NCBI RefSeq assembly: GCF_963678635.1
Contig: NC_087071.1
Span: forward strand, 10,861,088-10,925,087
Direction of reading: 5' to 3'
From: Symsagittifera roscoffensis
Taxonomy: Eukaryota > Xenacoelomorpha > Acoela > Convolutidae
Length of the DNA: 64,000 nucleotides
Part shown: positions 1 to 10,699 of the stretch, piece after piece
How the letters are laid out: every line of letters begins with the position of its first letter
How positions within the stretch are numbered: the stretch's first letter is position 1
Program-made: the position numbers and the translations under genes
The notes under the pieces: generated by a model
What the model was told of the DNA's origin: nothing
The model's input: the letters and a program-made list of their open reading frames with translations, nothing else
Database searches by the model: none

Positions 1-1275
1 ATTCCTTGATCGATTGTTCGGGTAATTCTGGTTTCGGTTGTTTGAATAACTTCTATTTCGATTATTGGAGTAGTTTCTATTTCTATTGTATGATGAGTTT
101 CGTGATTGATACTTTGGATAGTAATTATTTCTTGATTGGGAACTAGATCTAGAAACAAATTGTGTTGTATTTGAATTTGATCTGGAGTAGTTATTTCGAC
201 TATTTGGTCTATTATAATGATTTTGTGACGAATTTTGTGTATTTCTTCGTTCTGGTGATCTTCCTCTATAACTTGAGTTATATGGTGATTGATTTCTCGT
301 GTAGTTGGTATTGTTTGGAAGTGGTTTTCCTGAACTGTTGTTGCTGTATACATTTTTGTTCGGTAGATTTTGATCTTTCTTCATGTATTGATAGAATGAT
401 TTATTCGGTTCTTTATATTTTTGAGGTTTGTTTTGATTGTCCTGTTGTTTTTGTCTACATTCAGAAATACTATGTCCGTATCGTCGGCAATAATTACACC
501 ATTTTTTGAAAGATGGTTTGCCTTTAAAGTTTGGGTGTTTTTCGTAAATATTGAGTATTTCAGTGATTTTTTCAACGAGGTCTGTATCTGATTCTTGTAT
601 ATTATTGATATTTGTGGTATTTGTTTCAATTCGGTTAACATATTGTAATTTCAGATTTTCTGTTTCTTCAAGTTTCATTGTGATTTCCGCTTGCTCTAGC
701 TTGTCTACTAGTTTTCGAAAATCTAAATCGGGCTCTCGAATTGAGGAGGGATGGGATGCTCTCTTTTTTATTGCTATTTTCCTTAATTGAGGTGTTAAGG
801 TCATCATTAAGATTTCTGTCATTTTTGTGTTTTTATAGTCGTGTGTATTTAGTGAGTATGCTTTTCGAACTAGTGTTTCGATACGTACTGCTAATTGTTT
901 GATGATTTCATTTGGTAATCTGCGAATTTCATTACATAAAACTCTTTGTTGTTGTTTGTTTCTTTCGGAGTCAAACATTTTTGAAAATTCTTGCGTAAAT
1001 CTTTTCCAGTTTGATTTTATTTCTATAGGCAATACTGAAAACCATTTTTGGGCTGCGCCGTCTAAAGTTGTCTGTATCAACGGTGTGCGTCGATGTATCC
1101 AGTTTTGATGTAGTGGCGTATTAATTGGTTCAGGTCCTATATTTAAAATTAAATTTGCTGTTACTGAATTTAAATAATCTTCTACAGAATATTCAGGGTC
1201 TGTTCCTGTGAATACCATTAATGGTTTGTTTGATGTTATTGATGATCCACCCATAAGGTATGGATTCATTGTCAT
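1..1275 (-). CDS. Gag-like capsid/nucleocapsid protein with CCHC knuckle (partial, open at window edge)
   Basis: An uninterrupted frame of 425 codons starts at an ATG at 1275 (a second in-frame ATG lies at 1269) and is still open at base 1. The first half has the layout of a Retrotrans_gag capsid, with a W-F...L-P...W-K-R-F-x-E-F pattern around residues 80-105 and a charged helical stretch ending near 'KLEQAEI'. A zinc knuckle C-x2-C-x4-H-x4-C (WCNYCRRYGHSISEC) lies at about 457-501. The tail is Asn/Arg/Ser/Tyr-rich, as in many RNA-binding nucleocapsids. The start codon directly abuts the TAA that ends the upstream ORF in the same frame, so reinitiation or readthrough could link the two. As Gag it would assemble particles and package RNA. 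The family is inferred from the domain layout only. Confidence 0.75.
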   Translation of the reverse strand, partial: MTMNPYLMGGSSITSNKPLMVFTGTDPEYSVEDYLNSVTANLILNIGPEPINTPLHQNWIHRRTPLIQTTLDGAAQKWFSVLPIEIKSNWKRFTQEFSKMFDSERNKQQQRVLCNEIRRLPNEIIKQLAVRIETLVRKAYSLNTHDYKNTKMTEILMMTLTPQLRKIAIKKRASHPSSIREPDLDFRKLVDKLEQAEITMKLEETENLKLQYVNRIETNTTNINNIQESDTDLVEKITEILNIYEKHPNFKGKPSFKKWCNYCRRYGHSISECRQKQQDNQNKPQKYKEPNKSFYQYMKKDQNLPNKNVYSNNSSGKPLPNNTNYTRNQSPYNSSYRGRSPERRNTQNSSQNHYNRPNSRNNYSRSNSNTTQFVSRSSSQSRNNYYPKYQSRNSSYNRNRNYSNNRNRSYSNNRNQNYPNNRSRN

Positions 1276-3030
1276 TTATAATGATTCTGCTGCATTTGGC
1301 ATTTGTGAAAAATTAGAAAGTTGATTTTTTGTTATTTCGTGTTGTTGAAGATAATATGGAAGTGGTATTTCATTTTGCATTTGTGTTGGTTGATACGAGT
1401 GTGTAATCATTTGGTTTTGTGGCTGAATTGGTTGAAAAGATTGTGTATTAATTGGGTTTTGCATTTGTATTGGTTGTTGATTATGTGTATCTATCTGGTG
1501 TGGAGAAAAATTTCTATGATGTGTATATGGTTTCTGCATTCCTTGTCCGCGATATTCTTGGGTATATGGTGCAAATATATCTGGTTGTAAATAATCATCA
1601 TCAGAGGATAGGTATTCCGTTTGATGAGGTGCATGTTTTTTATTTTTATTCTGTTGAAAGAATGGGTAATTTTCACTATGATCCTGTGGAGGATGTGGAT
1701 TAGCTTGAAAATTTACTGAATTGGTTGTTGCCATTGGATTATTCCAATATCGAGATCTGATTTGATTATTAATATTATTTCGTGGAGGATAGTTTGTTTT
1801 TGATGAATGTGTATAATTATAATTATGTTCCGCAAAATTGTTTCTTGTGAACGTTCTGCGTGTTTTTGACGGTATTGTCATAGGTCTATATGTTTGATAA
1901 TCCATTTGTGAATATTTTGGAGCAACCGAAGGTTTAACGGTTGATTGTAAGGTTACCTGTGCTAGTGAAGTGTTTGTATTTCTTGGTGTTGTTAAATTTG
2001 GACGTATTGGTGAAATACTTTGTTGTGTAGTTGTTGTTGTTTGTACAATTTCTTCATTTATGAAGTGTGATGGTGTCTGAATATCTTGTTGAGTGAGATT
2101 TCTAGTTCCATTAAGGTTTTCATTGTGTATGACGGTCGAATTTAAACTGTTATTTCGAGTATCAGGTAAAAATGTATTGTAGTTTAATGGTGTTGCGTCA
2201 ATGGTTAATGGTACTACTCTTACACAATCTCTTATATAAGATATTGTACTTATTGCTTGACTTGCAATTGATTGTGGGATATTTATAAATGCATAATGAG
2301 ACCATTCGGGGTCCCAAACGTAGTCTGACTGTTCTGTGATGACAGTATCATCGTTTGAATTTTGAGGTCTAAAATTTTTTCTTGCTTGTGAAATTAAATC
2401 TATATTATGTGTGAAATAATCTATTATAAACCATGCCAAAATTTTTTGTAAGTCATGTTTTGTATGTTGTGAAACTTCATCTTTAGTGAAATTTTCTTTA
2501 ATTATATTTAGAAAAGATGAAAATAGTGTGATTTCATATCGTACCCTTATATGTTTAGATGTCTCTGTCGGTGAGACATTTGAGATTGGGATTTCGTTTT
2601 CTAATATTGAGATATAACTATATATTATTGCAAAAACTTCATTAGTAAATATGGAGTTTGCTCTTTGTGAGTTATGATATTGTATGTTTTTTGTATATTC
2701 TGAGAATACTTTTGAAAATTCTAAATCAAGGTCGTCTGTTTGAATTACATATTTGCGGTGATTCGGGTTTGGTGAGGTGAATTCTATGGTGTAGATTCCG
2801 TAGTGTTGTGTCAAATTACATATATCTTTCAGATAGTGATCAATAATTTGTCTTTTGATTTTTACATCTGGGAACTCTGTTTTTCATGGGCTGATTCGGG
2901 GTTCAAACAAATTTAGAAGAAAATTCTTGCAAAGTATATGCTGTCCTCTATCATTGGTTGCATCTACGAGGAAGGGGAAGATATCGTCATCATCTGGACT
3001 ATCTTCACTTGGAGTGTGTGTTTGGCTCAT
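1276..3030 (-). CDS. Element A ORF2: unknown protein with Gln/Asn/Pro-rich tail, one in-frame TGA
   Basis: The frame opens at an ATG at 3030-3028, overlapping the end of ORF1. It meets one TGA at 2886-2884 and then runs to a TAA at 1278-1276. The part after the TGA is 512 codons from a TTG, or slightly longer counted from the TGA. The N-terminal third looks globular and helical. From about residue 200 on it becomes Thr/Asn/Gln-rich, then a long His/Gln/Pro/Tyr-rich low-complexity tail with degenerate repeats of the type 'QPIQMQN' and 'QPTQMQN'. I recognise no domain. Its position before the CCHC ORF suggests a structural or accessory element protein. The TGA may be a nonsense mutation, or a readthrough site that cannot be distinguished here. 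Confidence 0.5.
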
Positions 3031-3472
3031 TTTTTCGTTTAATGACTGTTAATAGGTAATTATCGATGTGTCTAATTGGTTGATTCCAGTTATATAAGTG
3101 TACTGATTTGTGTTTATATTGCTTTTTTATTCGTCTTTTTCCTCTTTTTGATGAATTTGAAGTTGTTTCTGAGTCGGAAAAATATAATTGATCGTGAATG
3201 GGGCAATTTTTATCTATAGATTGTTTTAATTTATAGAGTTCGTCTAAATTGCTGGCTTCTGATTCTGAAAATGCGTTTCTATTTTTGGAAAATCTTTTTC
3301 GTGTTATTTGTCTTTGTTTAGTTATTATTTTTCTTTTTAGTGTTTGTCGTTTTGTTCTAATATATCCAACTGTTTGTGTGTGAGGTGTGATTACAAGATC
3401 GTATTTATTGTTATCTATTTCACAGTTGTGTAAAACGATTGTTTGTTTGTTTCCTAGATTTTTAAATGACAT
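3005..3472 (-). CDS. Element A ORF1: small basic protein, function unknown
   Basis: An ORF of 155 codons starts at the ATG at 3472. It is strongly basic, with Lys/Arg clusters around residues 40-60 and again near 110-120, and a short acidic/Ser patch (SDSETTSNSS) between them. No domain, signal peptide or membrane segment is visible. The last codons overlap the ATG of ORF2 at 3030 in another frame, a compact arrangement typical of element or viral ORFs rather than host genes. Nucleic-acid binding would suit the charge but is only inference. Confidence 0.5.
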   Translation of the reverse strand: MSFKNLGNKQTIVLHNCEIDNNKYDLVITPHTQTVGYIRTKRQTLKRKIITKQRQITRKRFSKNRNAFSESEASNLDELYKLKQSIDKNCPIHDQLYFSDSETTSNSSKRGKRRIKKQYKHKSVHLYNWNQPIRHIDNYLLTVIKRKNEPNTHSK

Positions 3473-3577
3473 AAGGTTTAGGATGACGGATGCAAAAAGT
3501 TGTTAGATGATTTCTATTTTCTTAAATTGTTAGTCCTTACGATTTTTTGGTTAGCTTAACCTGGGTCTATTTGTTCA

Positions 3578-3805
3578 GGGTTGGAGAGAAAAGTATATCG
3601 ATTCCGAAGAATGATTTTTTACTTTCTCGTGGCTAGTATAAGCTAAGGTGTTAACTTACTTAATCTTACTTAAGGGTAGTGATTGTGTTCAAGGGTTGGA
3701 GAATAGTAAATCGATCCACAAGGTTCAGGTATAATTAGAACGCGAGTTCAAAAATTTCTATTAGTCTTGGGTTTTTAGAGAGGGTTGGATAGTGAATCGA
3801 TGTTT
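3578..3805. repeat. Three diverged copies of a short motif
   Basis: The motif GGGTTGGAnA...nnAATCGAT occurs at 3578, 3693 and 3782, spaced 115 and 89 bases apart. The sequence between copies is only weakly alike. It lies upstream of element A on its transcribed strand. Confidence 0.5.
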
Positions 3806-3858
3806 GAGGTCGTTAGACACTAGCTAAGTGGGTGGGGGAGAACAAAATTGTTCTTTTT

Positions 3859-3951
3859 GATCCAAGGATAGGCCTTGATGATCAAGTTTTGTAAATTTAA
3901 TTAAATAGAAAATGAATTAAGATCCAAGGATAAGCCTTGATGATCTGATTT
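3859..3951. repeat. Two-copy 62-bp direct repeat with a small hairpin
   Basis: GATCCAAGGATA(G/A)GCCTTGATGATC-type sequence starts at 3859 and again at 3921. Each copy contains a CAAGG...CCTTG stem and is flanked by GATC at both ends. Confidence 0.6.
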
Positions 3952-4271
3952 TAAGATTAAGTGAATTTAAGTTTAAAATGGTTTAAATTTATTTAAGAAA
4001 AGATTTAGTGTTTTTATGATGTTAGTGAGCTTATGATTGCTGTTATGTTTTAGGTGATGAAGCTGGGACAACTGATGATTTTATGATTTCTAACAGTTTA
4101 TTGTCATGCTACTAATTTTTATTTTGATTTTCAATAAATATTTTCCAAACATGTTTTATATAATACTACAGAATTTTAGGAAAACGATCTGAGATCTTTT
4201 TATCAATCGTTATTGTATATAAAATATTTTGTTTAGCGCCTGTAATGATTATGAAGATTGACTTCAAAATT

Positions 4272-4613
4272 TTATGTTTGCAAATGAAAATCTAAATTCA
4301 TTGCTAATAGAGTTCTAAATATAAAAGTTTGTGTTGGCTTTTGCCGTACTATCATATAACTAATTGGTAAGTTTCTATTTTGTCGTATGTCGTCTCTGGT
4401 TCGAGGTCTTCTTGCAATTCCGGGTAGTTCTGTTATCGTTCGGAATATTGGCTCTGATCTATTGAGTCGTAGAGACATTTCGATTAAATTATCGTCGTAT
4501 AACATTTTAAAAATGTTTTGTCTAAATTCTAATCTATTTTTGGTTAATTCTAAGCTATTAAGGTCTTGTTCGAGACTTATGGTCGCACCAGATGAGTTAT
4601 AACCGAGGTGGTT
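4272..4613 (-). other. Open frame of about 114 codons, function unknown
   Basis: The frame is open from a TGA near 4618 to a stop at 4272. The only good ATG is at 4505 (77 codons). Composition is mixed and protein-like (Leu/Arg/Asn/Glu), with an Arg-rich stretch (ARRPRTRDD). No domain is recognised. It might be an exon or an ORF fragment belonging to element A upstream, or a chance frame in AT-rich DNA. Confidence 0.25.
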
Positions 4614-4859
4614 AACTCATAGAGTAATTTCGGATAGGGTACACCGTCTGCTCGTCACGCTATCTTATTTTCGGCCGGATAGATTCGTGCAACTTCTTAG
4701 TCTAATACCGATCCTAATCTTACTCTTATACTATCTAGTCTCAGGTTGTTTAACTAGTCTCTGCTAGGCTCAATAGATCTAGGGTATACTGGTTTATTGC
4801 GGCTGCTGAAGTCTTCTTGGAGAGTCAACTAATTACTAAGTTAAATTCAAATCTCTCTG

Positions 4860-4887
4860 GTGCTGAAATTACAAGTAATTCCAGCAC
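4860..4887. repeat. Near-perfect palindrome, 13-bp arms, 2-nt centre
   Basis: GTGCTGAAATTAC and GTAATTCCAGCAC flank AA; 12 of 13 positions pair. It can form a tight hairpin. No gene is close enough to call it a terminator or operator. Confidence 0.7.
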
Positions 4888-5299
4888 TTACAAATAAGTG
4901 GGTTGTTAGTTAGATGGATCATGATTGGTTAATATTAAATACTTTACAGTGGTAAAATATCTAATTTATCCAATCATAAAATGTAGCTTAGATCAAGTTC
5001 CAAAAACCCCGTGTTATTTCATAAAATTGATGCTGATGTGAGATGGGGGGGTTGAAGAGCCACGTTTCGTTACAAATACAAAATCGGTCTTACGAGGTGA
5101 AGGTTGGGGGAGGAAAAATTGAAAAACAATCGATTTCATTACATAACAAATGCCCGCAATGAGGTTTCATTGGTAATTATCAATTATAATGGATTTCTAT
5201 GGTCTGACTCTATAAACTTCCAAAATAGTCGATTATAATAGATTAATAGTCCATTATGAAACTTATGAAGTACAACTCATTTAATCAATTGTATTGGAT

Positions 5300-5499
5300 G
5301 GCTCTTTTTCCTTCCCCCCCACCTGCAAATTTTTCAAATTGAAATTACTGTTCACTTTGTCCGATTATCATGAAAACTGACATGCAGACTGATTAGGTTA
5401 TAACAAACATATTTAGTCTTCATAATTAACCCGGTAAAACCACTCGCTAGACTATAAAATTCATGTTTGTGTGAGGTGGGGCGAAAAGGAAAAAGAGCC
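5300..5499. repeat. Inverted repeat, arms of about 25 bp (5300-5324 and 5474-5499)
   Basis: GGCTCTTTTTCCTTC... at 5300 pairs with ...GGAAAAAGAGCC ending at 5499. The arms include a C-run/G-run, and the flanks carry GATTATAAT-type motifs. It looks like a decayed foldback or MITE-like remnant. Confidence 0.5.
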
Positions 5500-5735
5500 T
5501 ATTGGAATATATCGGATTGTAATGCATTATATAAGATTAAAATGGATTATAACCGATTTTTATAAACCAGAGCGTAAATTTTCCAAAACCTTGAAAATAA
5601 ATATTCAAAACTTTCAAAATATTCAATAACGTTGCAATCGCTAAATTGTAGTTTGCAGAAAAAACTTATATTGCTTTCTACTTGTTTTTTTTTTACTTGT
5701 CTCTCGTACCCTTAAATACTTCCACTAATTCCTAC

Positions 5736-6194
5736 TATTCTGGCCTTTTTTATAACTTTTTTATAACTTATAAAAACAGGAAACAGAATCGGTTTAATTC
5801 AAGAGAATCAATAAACGGCGAATTTTAGTAATTTTCATTGCACGGAATTAGCAACAACATTACACGTATCAAGTTAAAAAGTGGGCTTGTTCGTGCCCTG
5901 ATTTGTGTGATTTATGTGTTTTTTCACAATGAGTTCATACTTAATTCACGCAGTTTAATTAACAGAAACTCAATTGCAAACCAATTTTGAACCGATTAAA
6001 ATATTAGCATTTTATGTTCTGTCAGGTTCGGCTCAAATAGGATTCTCAAATGAAACGACTTAGGTGAGAATCGAACCCACGCCGAACTCTCCGGAACGCA
6101 CTATGTATACGCTGAGCTATATAGCTGATATTGCTAAGCAACTATACTGGCTTTATACTATACTTTCATACTTTAATGCTATGTAGCATTAACA
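5736..6194 (-). repeat. Presumed 3' LTR of the BEL/Pao element
   Basis: It starts (minus strand) with TGTTAATGC directly after the polypurine tract and ends at a 24-bp stretch (TATTCTGGCC...TATAACTTT on the plus strand, 5736-5759) that recurs at 14400 next to the primer-binding site. That gives a length of about 459 bp. Because the 5' LTR is lost, the start is inferred from PPT adjacency and the end from the shared stretch only. Confidence 0.55.
6050..6125 (-). other. tRNA-like sequence (A-box and B-box) inside the presumed BEL LTR
   Basis: On the minus strand, TAGCTCAGC (about 6111-6119) and GGTTCGATTCTC (6066-6077) are spaced as in the internal pol III promoter of a tRNA. The T-arm GTGGG/CTCAC pairs fully, and a partial anticodon stem is visible. 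The acceptor arm does not pair and no clean anticodon loop with U33 forms, so it is not a functional tRNA gene. It may be a tRNA-derived SINE head or a tRNA-like insertion in the LTR. Confidence 0.5.
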
Positions 6195-6206
6195 TCCTCC
6201 ACCCCC
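6195..6206 (-). other. BEL polypurine tract
   Basis: GGGGGTGGAGGA on the minus strand sits 24 bases after the integrase stop and directly before TGTTA. This is where plus-strand DNA synthesis is primed in LTR elements. Confidence 0.7.
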
Positions 6207-6230
6207 GAAGGAGCGAGAACCGGAACGAGC

Positions 6231-8159
6231 TTAACGAGCGGCCGAGCGTAGTTTCCGGAAACGGTCCTTAGGTTTGCGTGCTACGTTTAGCGACGTTATG
6301 CGTGCTAGTGGGTAGTGGCCCCTAGGGCTAGTTGATTCAACTAACCACACCATATCTCCCGTTTTCAAAGAGTATTCGGGAGGAGCATGCCACTTAACTA
6401 TTTTATTGAGTGTAGGGACGTACTCACTTAACCATCGCTGCCAAATTGCGTTTGCGTACGACTGCGCACGGGCATAGCGCTTAGAGTGAGAATAGTTTTC
6501 ACTCGACCTTAGAGACGGAAACGTTAGACTGTGCTGACCTAAGAGGAAATGATTCGGCGTCAAAACCTCAAAACTATCGGGGTCGTCAGAAACGGGAGTG
6601 AGTGGACGGGCGTTTAGTGAACCTTCAACTAGGCACATGGTTGTGTTCAAAATCTCGTCAGTCAACTTTCTTGACCCTAAGATTGCATAAAACACACGCT
6701 TACAACTGCGGACCATTCGGTCCCATGCTCCACCTTGATGTGGTGCACTTGGCGGATTATACTTCCACTTAAGGTCTTTGTGTACGAGTGACAGTGGAGC
6801 TTCTGCGTTCCAATTTTTGATGCAGAGAAGAAGCTCTTTTTCGGCTCCTACAAAGTTTGTTCCATTGTCCGACCAAATTATTGAGGGTCTTCCTCGCCTA
6901 GAAATAAAGCGCTCGATAGCCATCACACATGAACTTGTGTCCATGGATGGAACCAACTCAATGTGAATTGCCCGAGTCGTTAAGCAAGTAAATAGAAAAC
7001 CCCAGCGTTTCTCGGAAGATCGACGAATGGTTACATGAAATGGTCCAAAATAATCGACGCCGCAGTTCGAGAACGGTGGCTGGCGGTAACCTAGACGCTC
7101 CGCGGGAAGGTCAGACATCATTGGAGTAACGGTTTTCGCTTTTCGCTTTCTACAGCACACGCAATGTGTTTCAATAGCTCTTAGTGCAGATCTTAAGCGT
7201 AATACAACAAATTGCTGATGAATGACGGAACGAAGGTAGTCGACTGACTGATGTTCGTGCTTAATGTGATAAAAACGGAGAAACAATCGGATTAGGCGAT
7301 GGCGGCTATCCAAAATTATTGGATGGCGAGTTTCGAATGCGGTTGCAGAGAGACGTTGGATACGGCCGGTAGATCTAATTGAACCGTTCGGCCCGATAAA
7401 AGGCGAATACGATGATATACGTCTCGACGTTTTCACATATTTTCCAGCTGCTAATTGTTTACTTTCAGCTGGGAATGACTCTAACTGCGAAAGTTGCAAA
7501 AGTTTTTCCTCTGAAATAACAAGTTCTGCTGGATCAATTATGGCCTTATCTGGTGATCTGAAATGTCTATGCTTAGATGAGAGTCTCAACATGTATGCGA
7601 CCAGTCGCTTTATTTTGGAGAACGAGCTATACTCTTCCCAAGGGAAGGCAAAGTCAGTCGAAACTGCAGTGCACGGAAAATTGGAAGAGACCTCTAAGCC
7701 CTCGTTTAGATCGTAGACCGGACCATCCAGGCGAATTTTGTCAGTAAATTCCCTATTTGGATTGAAAGGCCAATCAGAAGTTTTCAAAAAGGAAGGGCCG
7801 TTTACCCAACTGCTTTGCTTGAGGGAGTCAGCAGTAATACCTCTAGTTCCGGTGTCAGCGGGGTTGTCTCAACTCAAAACATGGAACCATTGGTCAATTG
7901 ATGTTGACTCCAGAATCTCGGCTACTCGATTGGCTACAAACACGGGCTGTTTGCTTGTCGAGTTCAACCACTGAAGGACTGTTCTGCTGTCAGTCCACAT
8001 GAACACTTTGGAAATACTCAGTGTCAGAGCTTTCTCGATATCATCCTTCAGGCGACTGGCAAGAAGCGCAGCCTGAAGTTCCAACTTCGGAATTGAAAGC
8101 ATCTTCATCGGGGCTACTCTTGCTTTACCGAAAACACAAAAACAAACGCTAGTTGACAT
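6231..8159 (-). pseudogene. BEL/Pao pol, RNase H-integrase part (TGA interrupted)
   Basis: One frame from about 8159 to the stop at 6231 is broken only by a TGA at 7871-7869. Before the TGA lies RNase H (PKLELQAALL and MWTDSRTVLQWL). After it come the BEL 'DNPADTGTRG' motif and integrase with an HHCC zinc domain (H-x4-H...C-V-C-C), first Asp (CGVDYFGPF), second Asp (WSDNGTNF) and the E region GGAWDRMVRSCK. The usual catalytic Glu in W-E-R is Asp here. A chromodomain-free C-terminus (GDMVWLVES...) ends the protein. The RNase H frame is shifted by 1 nt relative to the RT frame upstream near 8130-8140, so a full polyprotein cannot be made from this copy. Confidence 0.85.
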
Positions 8160-10699
8160 TTGGAACAGGCGTTTTTCCGAGCTCGAAGGAATGCTACAGA
8201 ACAGAAAACGTCCAATGAGCTATCACCGAACATGTGCAGCTCAACCTCATCTACTGAGAAGTCAAAATAGCAACGAGGTATTTTGAGCTGCCCTAAAACT
8301 GGCAAGCCAGAGTGCCAATCAGTAAATCTGCGGCACAACTCAATTGGCAGTGGGTCGTCCCACTGTTGGCCACTCAATCTCCAGATATCTTTCAGTAACA
8401 AACGTGCGCGTACGGTATACAGGGCGACAAGACCTACGGGGTCGACCACGGAGGACACAAAACTAAGGACCGATCGCTGCGTAACAGAGTCTTTGAGTTC
8501 GCGGTTGACTCCTCTGCTCACAACCAACGTATGGGTGACGTGGTCCCATTTGAGACCGAGAACATGCAATGCGGTTTCCGGATTAATCACAGCGGTAAAA
8601 ATTTCCTTACTGTTGTTAGCGCTGGTCTTAGGGGGATTTAGTTTCGAAGACAAATTGGGAACGTTGCTAATAAATTTTCTAAGATTAAACCCACCCAACT
8701 TAAACAGTTCAACTAAACTGCGACTTAACCTTAAAGCAGTTTCTGGGTTTTTCACAGACCCAAGGTAGTCATCCATGTAAAAATTGTTAAGCACGGCGCA
8801 AGCGGCATCGGGGTAACGATCTTGGTTATCGACGGCTGTTCGGCGAAAAGCATAGTTAGCACATGTCGGAGAATCTTTCGCTCCAAATATATGCCTTGTA
8901 TATTGAAATACACTCACATCTGATGTGGGGTCCTCCCGCCACAAAAAACGCAAGGAACGTTGATCGCTTTCTAGTAAGCCGACCTGCATAAACATGCCTT
9001 CGATATCTGCGGAAATTGCGTATTTGTGCTCTCGGAAGCGCATTAAAACGAATAAAAGGTTCTGAAGCAGATCGGGGCCGACGAGAAGGGAGTTATTCAG
9101 TGAACTGCCGTGAAACCTAGAAGCACCGTTTAAAACGCGCCGAACTTTGCCGGGTTTGTTCGGATTTAAAACTGGGTGGTGCGGTACGTACCATTCTCGG
9201 TCTGAACGGTTTTTTGAGTCGTGAGAGCTAACCGGGACCACGTAACCCTTCTCGACATCACTTCGGATATCTGATGCGTATTGAGTTTTCAGGTTTAAAT
9301 CTTTCTCTAGACGCTTTTCAAGAGATTTAAACTGGACCAACGAAGCGTAAAAGTTATCTGGAAGATGAATGTTGTCATCAGCCCAGAGCATTCCGACAAT
9401 ATAACGACTGCCATCATGAATCGTGGTTGAGTCAAGAATTTTTTGTGCACGTTTATCAGCTGAGGAACGGGGATCAGCTTGTTTAAACGTGCCATACGAC
9501 TCTAGCTCGTACCATTTCTTCACTTGGTCGGCAAGTGCTACGTCCTCAACATTGCACTTGAAAGTGGTGGCTCGAACACCAATTGGTGATGGAAGTGGGC
9601 CACTGAGAACCCAGCCAATGGGCATACGGACAGCGACAGGAGTGTTTTGATGTCGTCCTTGGAAGTATTCGAGAGGCTTGATTGCATGAAAGACATCCTG
9701 CCCTAATATCATCTCAACGTCGGAATAGTTGTAGACAATAGGTTTGATTGGCTGCAGATGTGGAAACCTGTCTTGGAGAATGGTAACGTCAATGGTTTCG
9801 GAACCAACGCTCAAACTGTCTTTCACAAACGGCGTAACCCTAAACGAGTATTCATGGTGGTCGAATTTGGCAAAAACATTCACTTCGACTTGTTGCGTGG
9901 GAACGGATTCCGTCGAATTGAAGCCGTTTACCAGAATATCTAGCTGTTGGCCAGTTAAATTTAAACGCTGTGCTAGGCCCGCCGAGACCCATGAGTGGGT
10001 ACAACAGGAATTGCACATTACAAGAGCAGTGGTCACATCTGTGTGTGAACTTATTTCCAATTGAAGCACAGGAAGGAGTCCCGTAAGTTTCTTGTAAGAC
10101 GACGAACCGGCTACGTTTGATGACGAAGTTTGCGGCTTATTCCGGTTCGGCGGGGCGGTACTGTTTGAATTCGAATGGCTTGCATTATTGCTATTGTTTA
10201 ACTCTTTGTTTGCAGACCTTACGCTGAAAACTTTCTCAGCACCATGTAACAAGACATTATGGGTGCTTTCACAACCAGGCTTAGTGAATTTGCGGGCTTT
10301 AGGGCATTTTCGGAACATGTGGTCAGGTTGAAAGCAAGCAAAACATAACCTATTTTGTGCGGAGAATTGAGCTCGTTGAGTTGGGGTCTTTTCCTTAAAC
10401 ACAGAACAACTCCAGAGTGGGTGTTTACCATTGCACTGGAGGCACGGAGCATAAATTGGTTTTTCAACTTTTGAAGCAGCGGCAAAAACTTTTGTAGGTG
10501 GTTTATGGAAACCAGTCTTTGGAGTCTCCTCAGGTCGTGACTTATTCTGACTCACACGCATAAGTTCTTGTGCCTCAGCCTTGTCGCGGAGCCACTCATT
10601 AAAGTCTAAAACGGTTGGCTGTCTCCAACATTTCTTTACAGAGTGGAGAGACCATGACTCTTTCATATTTGGAGGCAATTTTGAAATAACTTGATTCAA
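8114..10699 (-). pseudogene. BEL/Pao gag C-terminus, protease and reverse transcriptase
   Basis: An open frame of 861 codons. Residues of about 70-150 hold two zinc knuckles, C-x2-C-x3-H-x4-C then C-x2-C-x4-H-x4-C, closing gag. The BEL protease follows at about 210-330; its active site reads CNSCCTHSW where the family has a C-D-S/T motif, so the catalytic Asp appears to be Asn. RT follows, with conserved blocks (VLNGASR, ISADIEGMFMQV, FGAKDSP) and the catalytic FYMDDYLGS near 8765-8790. The frame ends where it shifts into RNase H. The N-terminus overlaps the end of the gag frame by 4 bases, marking a frameshift rather than a true start. Confidence 0.85.

Larger units (their letters stand above)
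1..3472 (-). mobile_element. 5' part of a three-ORF retroelement (element A), truncated by the window edge
   Basis: Three minus-strand ORFs lie head to tail: a small basic ORF, a 5' low-complexity ORF, and a gag with a CCHC zinc knuckle that is still open at base 1. The knuckle and the preceding capsid-like helical region point to an LTR-type element, most likely Ty3/Gypsy-like. Protease, RT and integrase, if present, lie outside the window. No LTR or primer-binding site could be recognised upstream of 3472. The family is not identified. Confidence 0.7.
3473..4271. other. AT-rich non-coding stretch upstream of element A, with short diverged repeats
   Basis: No gene is visible. It holds two families of short direct repeats (listed separately) and could be the leader or LTR region of element A, but no TG...CA boundary or primer-binding site was found. 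Confidence 0.5.
4614..5735. other. Intergenic AT-rich DNA with small inverted repeats
   Basis: No gene is seen. It contains a 28-bp palindrome, an inverted repeat near 5.3-5.5 kb and several copies of a degenerate ATAATC...GATTATAATCCATTA motif (about 5170-5265 and 5505-5560) that recurs near 29.1 kb and 32.5 kb. This suggests remnants of a dispersed non-autonomous element. Confidence 0.5.

Noticed and set aside
3859-3951. CRISPR-like repeats
   Set aside because: Only two copies without a spacer array, in a eukaryotic context.
6050-6125. A genuine tRNA gene
   Set aside because: The A-box, B-box and T-arm are present, but the acceptor stem does not pair and there is no proper anticodon loop.
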